Positions 1 to 11,266 of a stretch of 64,000 nt of DNA are shown here, in pieces (positions within the stretch are counted from its first letter, which is position 1; the number at the start of each line of letters is the position of its first letter). The stretch is taken from the NCBI GenBank assembly GCA_000328365.1, contig KB305537.1:124355-188354 (forward strand), written 5' to 3'. This DNA comes from Capitella teleta (lineage: Eukaryota; Annelida; Polychaeta; Capitellidae). The notes under the pieces were generated by a model that saw nothing but the letters and a program-made list of their open reading frames with translations, was not told the DNA's origin and made no database searches. The position numbers were made by a program, and so were the translations under genes.

Positions 1-14
1 TGTATATATATATA

Positions 15-79
<65 letters not shown>
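1..79. repeat. (TA)n microsatellite
   Basis: The window opens in an almost pure TA dinucleotide run interrupted by one short T run. It continues off the left edge, so its full length is unknown. Confidence 0.95.
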
Positions 80-81
<2 letters not shown>

Positions 82-1029
82 AGAGAATAAGATAGATAAA
101 AGTTAACAAGTGGCCAAATTCTCGATAATACAGCTTAAATTAACATCCCCAATCAGTTCTCTGAGTAGCATGAAATCCTGATTTGTTTGAGTTCAGCAAT
201 CGGCTTCTTGAGAGCCGCGGGCGGGCTCTCTCCGTCGAGATTTAAACAGATAATCAGAGATAATCAAAATGATGTGGTAACTGCAGAGGATGACGTCCTT
301 AAAACAACGCTGGAAAATATTACACTGAGCAACAAAAGAAATTATATTTATTGCATCATCTCCCTAATCAGTGACGTCACATGAGTCCTTAATGATCACA
401 CAATGAATTCATGAAGAGAAAGGAGGAAAATTGTGCTTGGTTGAACAACAATACAGAAGAACAAAGAAAGTTGTTCATTTCGGATATCTCAAAAAATCGT
501 GCATGAAAATTATTCGAACATTGGTCATTTTTTCCTCTACGGTTTGCGAGTTGTTTCCCACCTTTCGTTCCTTAATGCATGATCTAAGCTCGTTGGAAAA
601 GGGTGCGCTATACGGATAATTCAGACTGTCGTTCATGTACGAAATATTTCGCGCTTTATAACTGCATCAGGGCTACACTGCTCACCTTCTGTCTACCACC
701 ATAGGGACAGTGGAAGATTGACGTCGATGGCGATCGGATGTTACAATTATCTGCGTGGCTGCGTTTTGTGAAATTTGTAGGGTTTTTAGAAGGCAGGCGA
801 GTTGCATAATTTGCATTGCGACTTGCCGTAGTCTAGCCGAGAGGTGGAGAGTGCATGCACTGCAGTTTGCGAGTCGCGGCACTATGGCAATGCTCAAGAG
901 AGATGCATATTTAACATTCGACACATGTTACACCATAGATATAAGGTGTTGTCAGTCACGTGTTCATATGCAGAGGAGCTACATAATTCAATATAAACTC
1001 AGCTGATAGGCATTGGGAAATCAATCACT
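80..1029. other. Intergenic stretch, no gene seen
   Basis: This is AT-rich sequence upstream of the fucosyltransferase-like gene. Only short open frames without recognisable motifs occur on either strand. It presumably contains that gene's promoter, but I could not pick out a TATA box or initiator. Confidence 0.5.
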
Positions 1030-2359
1030 ATGAATTCAAGACGCTGCAAACAAGGCATCACCGTGCTGGCCATATTAACAGTTTCTCTTGTTGTACTCTT
1101 AAATTCTAAAAACACTTTATACACTCTCAATAGCCATGTTGCAAGCATTGACCCTGTTTTGGAAATTTGGCCTTTCCGAACGAATATCCGAAATGACGGA
1201 AACATTGAAGACCCAACTGAATCGACTTCTGTCAAGTACGTACACAGTATTTCTTCCACATCCCGGTACAATCAGTACCTTTTTTTTTTTTTTTTTTTTC
1301 GTTATTGCTTCAAAATCTGTGAATAGAATCTAAATGAGGAAAACCAATTATCGTTTCAGAAATCACAACATTCAGATTCTCAGTTGGATGAGCAAAAGCA
1401 AGACTAAAGAAGAAGAGTCTTGGTGGCATGAGAGTGACACTAGATTCAAGGAGTGTAGGCAACACCTCGCACCAGGTCAATCCTGTTCATACACAAACGA
1501 CAAAAACGAATACACCAAAAGTGACGCAGTTTTGTTTCGAGGCAGACGATTATGGGAGAACATTACTCTGCCGAAACACCGCGTACCAGAACAGAAGTGG
1601 ATATTCTGGGAGTTTGAGCCCCCCTATAAAGTTAACGGTTTGTTCGAGTCGTATGAAATTCGTTATGCTTTTAACTTGACATCGACGTACGCATTTGATT
1701 CGGACATTCCTTTAACCTCGCGAAGGAAATACTACCCACTCAATCACTTCGCTTACAAAGAATATGCTAAGAAAAAAACAAAGCTGGTCGCTTGGTTTGT
1801 GAGTGTTTGTGGATCGCAATGCAAACGCGAAGATTATGTCAAAGAACTTTCCAAGTACATCCCCATTGACATCTATGGTGGATGCGGTACTCTCAAATGC
1901 GGGGGTGAGAACGCCGAGGCCAGGAAGGAATGCTCTGAGGATCTTCTTAACAATGTTTACAAATTCTATTTAGCGTTCGAAAACAGCTTGTGCAAAGATT
2001 ATGTGACCGAAAAACTGTATATGTATACACGATATGACGTCATATCTGTTGTCATGGGAGCCGTGGATTACACCAACATCATGCCTCCTGGAACATTCAT
2101 TGATGTGAAGAACTATCCGGATCCGAAGGACTTGGCTCGATATATTCAACACCTGGATCGAAATGAGGATGCCTACAATGATATGATGAATGCTAAGCGA
2201 GCATTGAAGTCGGTGTTCAAAGATAACAGCACATATGAATGTCGTTTGTGTAAATACCTGCACGACAATTATCAGAAGAAAGAAATGGTCTTTGATGTGG
2301 CACGTTACTGGAGCCTTGAAAATCAGTGCATAAGTCCCAAGGAATACTTGGGAAATTGA
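1030..2359 (+). CDS. Alpha-1,3-fucosyltransferase-like protein (GT10 family), two exons
   Basis: This is probably a Golgi type II membrane enzyme transferring fucose from GDP-fucose to GlcNAc-containing glycans. Exons 1030-1235 and 1360-2359 join in frame (donor GTACGT, acceptor TTTCAG) to give 401 residues, a normal length for the family. Residues 1-8 are short and basic and are followed by a hydrophobic signal anchor at about 9-26 (ILTVSLVVLL). The catalytic domain holds the GT10 hallmark FENS...DYVTEK, with F275, E276, N277 and S278 and then T285, E286 and K287. Further downstream is the family-typical run YPDPKDLARYI. Cysteines near the C-terminus (ECRLC) match the disulfide region of animal enzymes. 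The 124-bp intron carries a long T run. The start is the first Met giving a cytosolic tail plus anchor. The family is clear; the exact acceptor and linkage specificity cannot be read from sequence. Confidence 0.9.
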
Positions 2360-2499
2360 ATTATTGGGAAATTGATTATGTACACATTTTATTTGGCATT
2401 GTGTTTTGCATGTATCTGCGTGTATATGTACCTGCTATATACTGTATGTTTATAGCTACCAATTGTTTGATTTCTGTTCATTGAATACCACTTTATGTG

Positions 2500-2505
2500 A
2501 ATAAA
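2500..2505 (+). terminator. Poly(A) signal of the fucosyltransferase gene
   Basis: AATAAA lies about 140 bases after the stop codon in AT-rich sequence, a suitable place for 3' end formation. Confidence 0.6.
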
Positions 2506-2509
2506 TAAT

Positions 2510-5500
2510 TATAATAACTATAAGTGTATAATAATAATATCGAGTATTGCCATCATAATTTTTGAAGATTGACTCTGTTGTGTGATAAGAGGCTGTGTGT
2601 AAATCACACCGATTATCCATCTGTGGTGAATTCGCCTTTCGACTAGCCTATTCGTCGATCAGCGGTGATCTCAGATCTCCGCAGGTGGTAACTCTGGGTT
2701 AATAATTGGAGGTTTTTCTAGCGTATAAACTATAAACCCGTGGAAATTAGTAGACACGCTACAAATCCTGTATTGAAATCCGTTACATTGTATTATGAAA
2801 ACGCCACACACAAATTTACGCTGACATTCCAAGGAGTTTATAAGCCACACAGCCATTCGGCTCATTTGCATAATGTGTCCAGGGAGCATACCTTGCGTTA
2901 ATTGCGCGCCATAATGATTCTCAAGATGGAGCGTGCTTTACGGGAAGTCACGGCTTAAAGTATAGTTTAGGGATTGGAATTGATCAGTTAAAAGGGGAGC
3001 AGTTGAGAGCGCTTCGGCTGTATTAATTTCATGTTCTGTCGGGTGCCTAGCTACTCATAAAATCATAAATATTACAAGTATTGGAATTATAAAAAGTCGG
3101 TTGATAAGCAGGCACCGAAAACTCAAAAAAATCCTAACAAGATATCAGTCAGAGACGTAAACAGGAAATTTTTGGGAAGTAATTAGAGGAAGAAAAAAAA
3201 GGAAATGAACCAAATGAGGAATTAATTTGAGATTATAATGCACTCAGAAAGAAAACTAAAAAGTTTTACGTATTATAAGCACTAGCAAACTTAAATGTCT
3301 TATGAAATATTGATATGACACCCAATAATTATGTCATTATAAAAACACTGGCCTATATGTTACGCATGTACACATTGATGCAATTTGATTTCAAAACTTA
3401 CCATCACGAAGCAAAATATATTCTAAATTAAGTTATGACCATATTTGGACATTCACAGATTGTCACAAACGAAATGGCGCAATGAATCATTGTGAGACAT
3501 TGACCAGACACTAACATGCAACAATGCTTTTGTTAAATGAACTGTAACGTATAGATACCATGCCTTATATGGTGAAAGAGAGGGCAAGAAACAAAACAAA
3601 ACGACCTTGACCTTAGAATGACATAATTTAGAACTAAAATTAGATAGAATAATATTATCAACAATCACTAAAAATTACAACGTGATATTGTGCTTGACGA
3701 AGAAGTTATATTAGTTTGAAAAATCACATTTTCACAGTTTCGATAATTATGCAATAATGAAGCTAACTTTCGTTGGAAGTGACGCAGTGAATAATTTAAC
3801 GAAAAAAAAAAAAAAAGAGAAGAACGTTATGATCAGTATTGATTAAGATAGAGGCAATCAAATCTTCACCTATTTATCGTCATTGTGACCTTGCCCTTTG
3901 ACCTTTGACCTACAAAATGCTTTCGGACACGGATGTTGTCATACTTGATAGACGTAAGAAAAATGAGCGATGTAAACGAAATAAAATCATAAATTTGATA
4001 CTGAAAATGTTAATCGAGAGTATACTTGATACAAAGGCCATTAGTTCGAACTCGAATGAGCTCTTCATTGCACTCAAATGCATTCAATGTGGACATTAAT
4101 GTGAAGTCATCCACGTATGTAGAGAGACCTCGGAACATAATCACCAAGTGCTTTTCGCCGTGAGTCTCTGACCACTTCCATTGAACAAATCTAGCTAACG
4201 CAAGCAGAGGCTGGTCTGCAGCCACGAAGAGATCTACCCGGAGTTGAGATAATTAGTTGAATCTCTTAGGTAATTCATGTTTTATCGTGGCTGGGGAGCT
4301 TCAAGGTGACCGGGTGAGACCTTGGTGACCTCAATTTTTGAAAACTTCAGGGCCACAGTAGGTATACTGGGGTGTACGCATCTGCCAAAACAAGGTTCCG
4401 AACAGCTTATTTTAACAGCAAATTTATACCTTTTGTATGTATAGTTTCATGTGTCAATCACAGCAATAATGTTTATGGTGTCTATGAATAATTGCGTTTA
4501 GTATTTCACGATCACTGAGACATAATCGTTTAGAGGAACCGCTAAATCTGTCAGTAGGGAAAGGAAGATGGTCCCATGGTCGTCTGCATGTTGGCGCATC
4601 CGAGAAGTATCAGGTGGTCTTGGAACATTCATCAATGTAGCAATTAGAGGTGAGGTGAGTTAGTCAGGGTAAACCAGAAGTTTTTGGCTATCTCCAGAAT
4701 CAAAATTAACAAAGCAGGTGTCAGTGAAAGTGAAATGGCGGTGTCAATGTGCGCCAGCGGTATTCGCCAATGACGAACTCCAAAACAATCATCTAGGAAC
4801 ATTGATCACAACACGTATCTGTGCAATGACAGCATCAACGCACGCTGGAACTGGACGGGGAAAAATATAGCTAATTTCGGGTAAAACGAGACGGTGATTT
4901 TTATAATATTCAACATCCCTAATTATGTGTTTTGGCGTGATAGCAGCAGCAAAGTGGTAGCTTATCGATTGAAAACAAATTTTGAACATGGTAGAGGTGT
5001 GTCCAAAAGGACATAATTACGTATTTCTAAATGGTTTTAGTGTAAGCTCCACAAACTATTTACGTCCAGAGATTTCATTTCAAATTATATATAATTGCAT
5101 GTAGAACTCATAATACGGGCATCAGTTGCACCCTGGACAGAAAAGTGATTATTTACTTCAGGGTGAAATGGGCGTTTTATGATTCATTGGGAGTTGTTTA
5201 TGAACTATGTCTCAGTTTCCTATAACTTTGCTAAAATTGTAGTTATAGCACTTATATGCATAAAGTTTGCACCAGAATGATCCCAATTCATATCACAACT
5301 AAAACATGTAAAGGCATTAGAAATTGTTCATTAATGAAATTGATTATAAATTATTATAACCCCTTAATTGACGACCTTCAAACTGAAATACCGTTCTAAT
5401 AAAAGTCGATTAATGATTATTAGTTATCATCCCATTACGTAAATAAGTTTCTCGCAATAAATTTCCATTAAAATAATTTCCATTAAAATAATGTAGGATT

Positions 5501-6023
5501 AAATTGGTTTTCTGAATGACATGTTCAAAATACTACACTATTATGATCTGTGAGACTGTGACATTTTAAGAGTTTAAAGAAGATAAATTTGCGAACAGAA
5601 TGATGATGGATTGTGCAAAATTGCCTCAAATCAACCATTCGTAGATCATTTTCTTAGAATCAGTCAAACCCTTGTTGCTCACTAAGGTATGTTAGCACAG
5701 GTACAATCATTAATATGGTCGGTATCATATCGGGGAACCTGATGAGACAACAAGGTACAAACCCATTTGGTTCATTCTTTAAACTGGTTGTGGATAACAT
5801 AATCGTATAACTTGCATGTGGAATTTATTACCAGTTTCTGGATAAGAGGCTACATGAATTTTTTAATTTTAAGTTTGTATAATGAGAGTGATGCGTCATA
5901 TTTAATGACAATTTCCTTCAATCTTATTTGACATGATTGCACTTCATCAGAGCCTTCATTGATTAACCAGCTCCTTCATAAGCGACGTGGAGAATCAAAG
6001 AGCACAGTGATTCAAATTGAACG
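2510..6023. other. Intergenic, about 3.5 kb, no host gene seen
   Basis: AT-rich sequence between two plus-strand genes. Open frames are short and show no codon-like pattern. Two points stand out. One is a minus-strand stretch resembling an element-associated domain, listed separately. The other is a run of GACCT half-sites near 3888-3912 (TGACCTTTGACCT), like a motif seen elsewhere in the window. Confidence 0.5.
4040..4225 (-). pseudogene. Possible degraded fragment of an element-associated domain
   Basis: The minus strand reads ADQPLLALARFVQWKW and then HLVIMFRGL. From memory this resembles the DQPLxAxAKxxQWxWP...VVMFGGLHIEMA block found in many uncharacterised multi-copy proteins of cnidarians, sponges and amphioxus. 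Similarity fades after the FRGL stretch and no larger frame is preserved. If the match is real, this is an old, broken piece of a dispersed element. It could also be chance similarity over about 35 residues. Confidence 0.3.
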
Positions 6024-8033
6024 ATGGCAAGTACAAAAACTTCTCAACGACTCCTCGCCATTCTGATCAACGTTTTCATTCTTCTGCTTGAGATTTCTGC
6101 TGTCCCGTGCAATGAAGGTGAGTGAACAACGGTCCCACGCTCTGAGTTCGTTTCTTTTCCAGCTGACACACGCGGCCTGTGTACTGAGACCCACATCCTG
6201 CTGGACAACGAGACCATCAACATTCCCCTGGAGGGCAGGCCTGAGATAATAATTCAGATTGAATCTTGCGGAAACCACCTCATAGAACTGACCTCAGAAG
6301 AGGGAGACGTCCAACTCACGTTCGTCATTGAGTCGGACCAGATTCACCTGTGAGTGCGACCAACATATGAATGTAAGCCATGTCCACTTTCCTTGCTGAC
6401 CAGACAAGGAACCAACAGAAGCATGGTCAGCGCATGCGCAGAGGGTTCTGGTCTAAAGTTCTGGGCATTCTGGGGATTTGCTGACCGCACTCTGAGACTG
6501 ACCATGGGACAAGGCATTGACGTTGGGAAAAGTATGCAACAAACGATCGAATTTCCAAGCGGCACTTGGAAATACCCCGACTACGTTCAAATCACAGTCA
6601 GCCCACAATCCCAAGTTTCTTTATACACACCGTATGGTGAGAACGGAGAAGGGACATTTACATGATAGACCTTGATAATCTTGTCTCAGAAATGGCTGAC
6701 CTACTGTGGAGCGAAACAAGCTACGATCCAAGTAAAGAATTCTCTTTTGTTCATACCCGCGGATTACGCTCACCTGATCAGGTGTTGCTGTATCCTGACC
6801 AAGTGACAAGTAGGTCTCAACGTGACCTCGGTGTTATGATGTAATTGCCTTGTTCAGCTGATTTAGTGCTTGAGCTTCCGTGGTGCCAGCGTGGTCGCTT
6901 TGAGCTGAAAGCGGATAACGATTTTGTTGTGTTCACTCTGGAGATATTCGCGGATTACCGAGCGACTTGGTAAGTATTGAGTTACTCCCTCTAACTGGCT
7001 GGCACTGTATACAATCAACGTGCCTCGACTTCCAGGTCAAGTCCTCATGGAATAGATCACTCATTCATTTCAGACCCATGTGAGACTCCATTTTTCAACA
7101 GAATGCTTATGGTCATGGATTGGTCAAGCAATGTATTGACCACCCGGTTTATATCCACAAATGACCAGCTATTCACCAGCACTCTACCGACTTCATGGAA
7201 GACGTGGGCACGACCAACAAAATTCGCAATCTCTGGTACAAAGGGAGATACCCTCGAAACATCCTTTGGCTTCGTCTATCATTTTCCCTGCCAAGAACAC
7301 GCGGAGAATGTGGGCAATTATTTTTGCGAATCTGACTTCTGCAAGACGGCGAATCTCTGCCTTTGGGCGAAGGATGAAACATATCTCGTCTCAAACGGAG
7401 ACACATTTCCCCTATTCACCGAAACACGACAATCACAAAGATTGAAGCTGCTGTTTGATCGTTTAGGAAATTACACAATAACCATCCCAGGGCAGGGCAG
7501 TACCGTCGATCTGCACATCGTGTACAGCCGAATTTCCATGTCAGTTCTTGGAATTAATACCAATACAATACTTACTCACCTTTATCTGTTCTATGTTGTA
7601 CTCATACACAGAAGCGATTCACATTCAAATGAGGTTCAGGATTTGGGAAATTTCGACTTGGAGTTGGGTTCGTCTGTATTCCCAGTTGAAATCGACTGGA
7701 GGAAGTACCCCGCCCTGGATATAACCGTGGGTCTTGGCCCAAAGTACAGACACAATCTCGTTCCGGGTGGCACCGTGGGTCTCATTCAATTGCACCTGAG
7801 CAGTCTCGTCAAATTCACCGAAATGGTGGAATTTCCTGGTAAGTGATTTGCAGCTCATTGGTACAGTTCAACGTGAGACTTCTCTGTTTAAAGGAATTCC
7901 ACAGGGTCCAAGTAATGCGACTGAAGAAGGCAATGAGGCGACTCCTTCTCCGGAAGTCTTGGTGCAAGCGGAGTTTTTGGCTGGGATGGTTCTGCGCATG
8001 ATCGAAGAGATCCTGGCAATGCTTGTGATATAG
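6024..8033 (+). CDS. Unrecognised secreted protein with three diverged internal repeats, eight exons
   Basis: I do not recognise a named orthologue. Exons 6024-6117, 6163-6349, 6404-6636, 6690-6809, 6858-6969, 7036-7539, 7612-7838 and 7894-8033 join in frame to 538 residues. Residues 1 to about 27 form a signal peptide (LLAILINVFILLLEISA). The rest is beta-rich with many Cys. A motif recurs three times: TWKYPDYVQITV around W149, SWKTWARPTKFAIS around W303, and DWRKYPALDITVGLG around W446. Hydrophobic strands of similar spacing precede each copy. This faintly recalls the farnesoic acid O-methyltransferase-like lectin module of invertebrate secreted proteins, which I cannot confirm. The C-terminus is hydrophobic (residues about 520-538) and could be a GPI-type signal. 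Intron 6 (7540-7611) is 72 bp with no stop in frame, so retention would add 24 residues. Gene model moderately sure; function unknown. Confidence 0.7.
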
Positions 8034-8064
8034 GCAGACTGGTAACGGAAGAATTGACATTGGA

Positions 8065-8070
8065 AATAAA
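8065..8070 (+). terminator. Poly(A) signal of the secreted-protein gene
   Basis: AATAAA lies 32 bases after the stop codon. Further AATAAA-like words follow at about 8130-8150. Confidence 0.6.
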
Positions 8071-10010
8071 TTACATAATGATGCTCTGTTACTTGTTAAA
8101 CATGTCTATCGTCATTATCTGTTAGTGAAAAATAAATTTAAATAAATTTAAACAATAATATAAAACAAGGTACATTCAAAAGGGTAAAAGATGTGTAAAT
8201 TTAATAAACGTGAATTATTTTTTCTTGTTTTCTCCGAGAATTCGTCATTGACTCTGAAATGGCCTGATCGGTCAGGTAATGTGATAATTCACAGCTCCCT
8301 ACCACGTGATAATAAAAGTGTTATAGAAGACAGAGGAAGAGGGAAGATTTGGGGCAAAATGAGTGTCTTAAAGGGATGAGGAACTGAATTTTAAGTGATG
8401 TTCTATTGACTCATAGCACCAATTGATAGCATTCCGTGCCAAAAACACAATGCCTGGATGCAAGCGTAAGGAAATAATCCATTCCGAATATCGGGGTTAG
8501 CATTGGGCCTATGGGAGAATGAATTCCATTACGAAGTATAGGAGGCAAACGTCAGCTGAAGGCTTGCCGTGATTGGCCCCCTTCCCCTCGTGAAGCTATC
8601 GATTTCAGCCAATCAGAGCAGATCATCTTCGCCATAAAAGGTCATCTGTTGTTTACGAAACGAAAGCGCATGCGTGGTGCACTCTGGCTGACCTTTTTAC
8701 TGTTTCAGGATGAGAAACCATGGTAGGTGTTCTAGAAAATCGCTTGCTAAAATAAGAAAAATAGCGAAAAATATTTTTTTTGCGCCTGACTGGTGGCAAA
8801 ATGATTATTCTATTTCCGAAAAGAAAATAAAAAAAATATCCAGGGGTTTAGTCGCAGGACACGCTGATATGACGAGGCCCATTGTAAAAGATGGGGAACT
8901 CGGTGTTTCATCACAGCTCATGACGTCACGCCTAATTAGCAATATATCTCCAGCGAAATCGTTAGCGGTGATATTCCTTGTGTGGGCCAGGCACAGGAAT
9001 CATTTTTGGTGCATCAATTAGCGACTCAAAGTCCATTTTTAACCTGTTCTCCCTCCCTTTAATTGACTCAAGGATTGCATAAGGAGATGATAATCATTAT
9101 GTTCTCGACTGTGGAGAAGATTGTGAAAAGCTGTCTTAAGTAAAATTATCCAATTATATTGTAGAGTGTTCAGTTGTCAAGCGGCAGGTTGTCACCGTTG
9201 CTAAGGAGAATTACAATTGAAAAACGGCGACGATTTAAAATACAATAGAATGTTGTTGCATACATGTATCTTGTAACAAAATGTTTACGGAGGTCATGAT
9301 GGTTTGACCCCATCGAAGGTCAAGCATATGATGACATCCTAGTCATTTTGTAGGGAAGAAGGCACTCACTGTTGAGATAATATTTTCTTCTGGAGGGTGT
9401 CTTTGCAAGATTCAGTTCTTTCTTATCTAAATTGTGTTATTACAGTATCATGAACATCTTCTAGGGTGAAGTCGGAGCTGTGTGGAGTGTTTTCTTTGGT
9501 CTGGTCAACATTCGATGTCCCGGTGCCGTATATTTAGGAGGAATGAAAATGATTACATCTTGTGTATTAACTCTTGGTCTCTGTTTTAACATTGGGAATT
9601 CCGTAGCTGAATGTTGAACCAATGGGGGATTGGATATTGCACCTTCGTCGAAAATGATTCACGCTGTTCTTAAGCATCGTCTTTTACATGCTTGTCGGTA
9701 CGAAGTCTATTTTGGCTTTCAAAGACGTGTATTTAGTTCGTTTTGTTGCTCTTCGTTTGATGGATATATCGTCCATCTGAATTGCTGTCATCTTCAAACA
9801 AGAAATTCTGCAATCTCTTATAATCTCGCCATCTCTGAATTCGTAGCAATTAAGAAACAGAATTCTCATGCGTATATGTGTTACTCACATTTACAAATTT
9901 CATCTTCTGTATGGAATATATTTTGTTCATCAATAAAACATTGAGCATATAACATACCACAGTATTAAAAAAAAAAAAAAAACAAAAACACACAAATAAT
10001 ACAAAACTGC
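8071..10010. other. Intergenic between convergent genes, no gene seen
   Basis: About 1.9 kb separates the 3' ends of the secreted-protein gene (+) and the GPX4-like gene (-). Open frames of 60-104 codons occur on both strands but lack start context, motifs or splice continuity. Homopolymer A and C runs lie at 9966-10075. Confidence 0.5.
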
Positions 10011-10016
10011 TTTATT
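10011..10016 (-). terminator. Poly(A) signal of the GPX4-like gene
   Basis: The plus strand reads TTTATT, so the minus strand has AATAAA about 350 bases beyond the stop codon. This would place the SECIS-like hairpin inside the 3' UTR, as a selenoprotein message needs. Confidence 0.5.
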
Positions 10017-10194
10017 CTTGATATGAAATCACAAAAAAAAAAACCCCCAAAAAAACCCAAAAAACCCTTGTGGATTTCACGGTACAAAAATAACGAGTGG
10101 TAAACAAGCAGCAGAGAAAGAAGACGACGTCCTTGGCTCACAACCCAAAATACATCCATCCTCCACTTTCATTGCAGCTCAAAAGGCAGAGAGA

Positions 10195-10270
10195 GCACGA
10201 TACGAGAATCAGACAAGACCCCGCCCCAAAAAAAAGGGTTTTCGGGTCAGTCGTCATAAATGCCCAGAGA
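10195..10270 (-). promoter_or_regulatory. Candidate SECIS element in the GPX4 3' UTR
   Basis: On the minus strand the SECIS core appears in order. ATGA (plus 10254-10257) is followed by a stem arm CGACTGACCCG and an AAAA apical stretch (plus 10239-10242). A CCC...GGGG pairing over a T loop comes next, then the return arm CGGGGTCTTGTC, closed by TGAT (plus 10208-10211). The ATGA/AA/TGA quartet with an 11-12 bp helix between matches the eukaryotic SECIS layout. It lies about 100-150 bases after the stop of a gene with an in-frame TGA at the catalytic site. Folding was judged by eye. Confidence 0.75.
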
Positions 10271-10363
10271 TGCAATGTCCGCAGCAGACGGCTGATTTGG
10301 GTTGAGACGGGCAGCCACGCGTCGTCACATGAGCCAAGAGAGGAGTCTCCTTGGCGACGCAAT

Positions 10364-11266
10364 TTAAGCCGACTCCTTGAGATATTTCTCAATATCGCCG
10401 CGGAAGCTCTGTATGGAAAAAGGGTTGTTTTACGGAGCACAGTGCAGATTCATACGCTCACGTTGGGCTCCGCGTTTGGAGCGTAGCGCTTGACGGGTTG
10501 TCCCTTGCGGTCGACGAGGAATTTGCTGAAATTCCACTTGATGAAACTGGGGATGAGAAACAGGATACAGAGAGGGGGGTAACGGCGGAGCGAGTTTGCC
10601 CGTACTTTCCGAGGGTGCCGCCCTGTTTGTTCTTGAGGTAACTCCACAAGGGGTGCGCCTCTCCCCCGTTCACGTTGATCTTGGCAAACATGTCAAACTT
10701 CACTCCGTATTTACCGGTGGCAAAAGTCTTGATTTCTTCATTGGTACCAGGTTCCTAAGAGGGATATACGCTAGAAGAGGCCGGCGAGGGCTGAGCTGAG
10801 CGCCTACTTGGCTGCCGAACTGGTTGCAAGGGAAGGCGAGGATCCTCAAACCTTGGGCCGAAAGCTCATCGTGCAGAGCTTGCAGCTGCTTGTAGTTCTT
10901 GTCAGTGAAGCCTCATTTCGACGCCACATTGACAATCAAACAAACATCTCCCCTACGGCCGAGAAAAAATGTAATACAGAGACTTTGTGCACTTTATAAT
11001 GACTCACTTGTACTTGTCTAGCGACACTTCATTGCCATCGATATCGTTGGCTTTGAACTCATAGATGGAGGCGGCTTTCTTCCACCAGTCCTTGGGCTGA
11101 TCGCCGGATGAAGCGGCCTGAATCAGAAGTAAGAAAGTTTCTTTGTGCAGAAACACAGCAATACCTCAAATTGCAGGGGGGCAAAATCGTACAACCAAAG
11201 CGAGAGAAAGACGATCGCAGACGTCCCTATGAGCACTGCCTGCCAAAACCAGTCCATTCTGACCAT
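10364..11266 (-). CDS. GPX4: Phospholipid hydroperoxide glutathione peroxidase (GPX4 type), selenoprotein
   Basis: Reduces lipid hydroperoxides using glutathione. Six exons (minus order): 11266-11165, 11117-11008, 10952-10808, 10754-10606, 10546-10462 and 10408-10364. They total 636 nt, 211 residues. Exon 3 has an in-frame TGA at 10915-10913, exactly where the catalytic selenocysteine falls: [18 protein letters not shown]84. The rest of the catalytic tetrad is present: Q115 in [12 protein letters not shown], and W173 and N174 in [27 protein letters not shown] matches the GPX4 N-terminal block, and the short loop set fits monomeric GPX4 better than tetrameric GPX1. Residues 1-34 add a hydrophobic segment (about 8-25), suggesting a signal anchor or secretory form; an alternative start could give a cytosolic form. 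Codons on both sides of the TGA are conserved, so it is not a nonsense mutation. A SECIS-like hairpin lies downstream. Standard ORF calling would split this gene. Confidence 0.93.

Noticed and set aside
7540-7611. Treating the open 72 bp as exon in the secreted-protein gene
   Set aside because: GT-AG borders and a hydrophobic, compositionally odd insert favour an intron. Retention is kept as a finding, not as the model.
10097-10486. 129-codon plus-strand frame over the GPX4 3' end
   Set aside because: Antisense shadow of GPX4 exons and of the 3' UTR hairpin.
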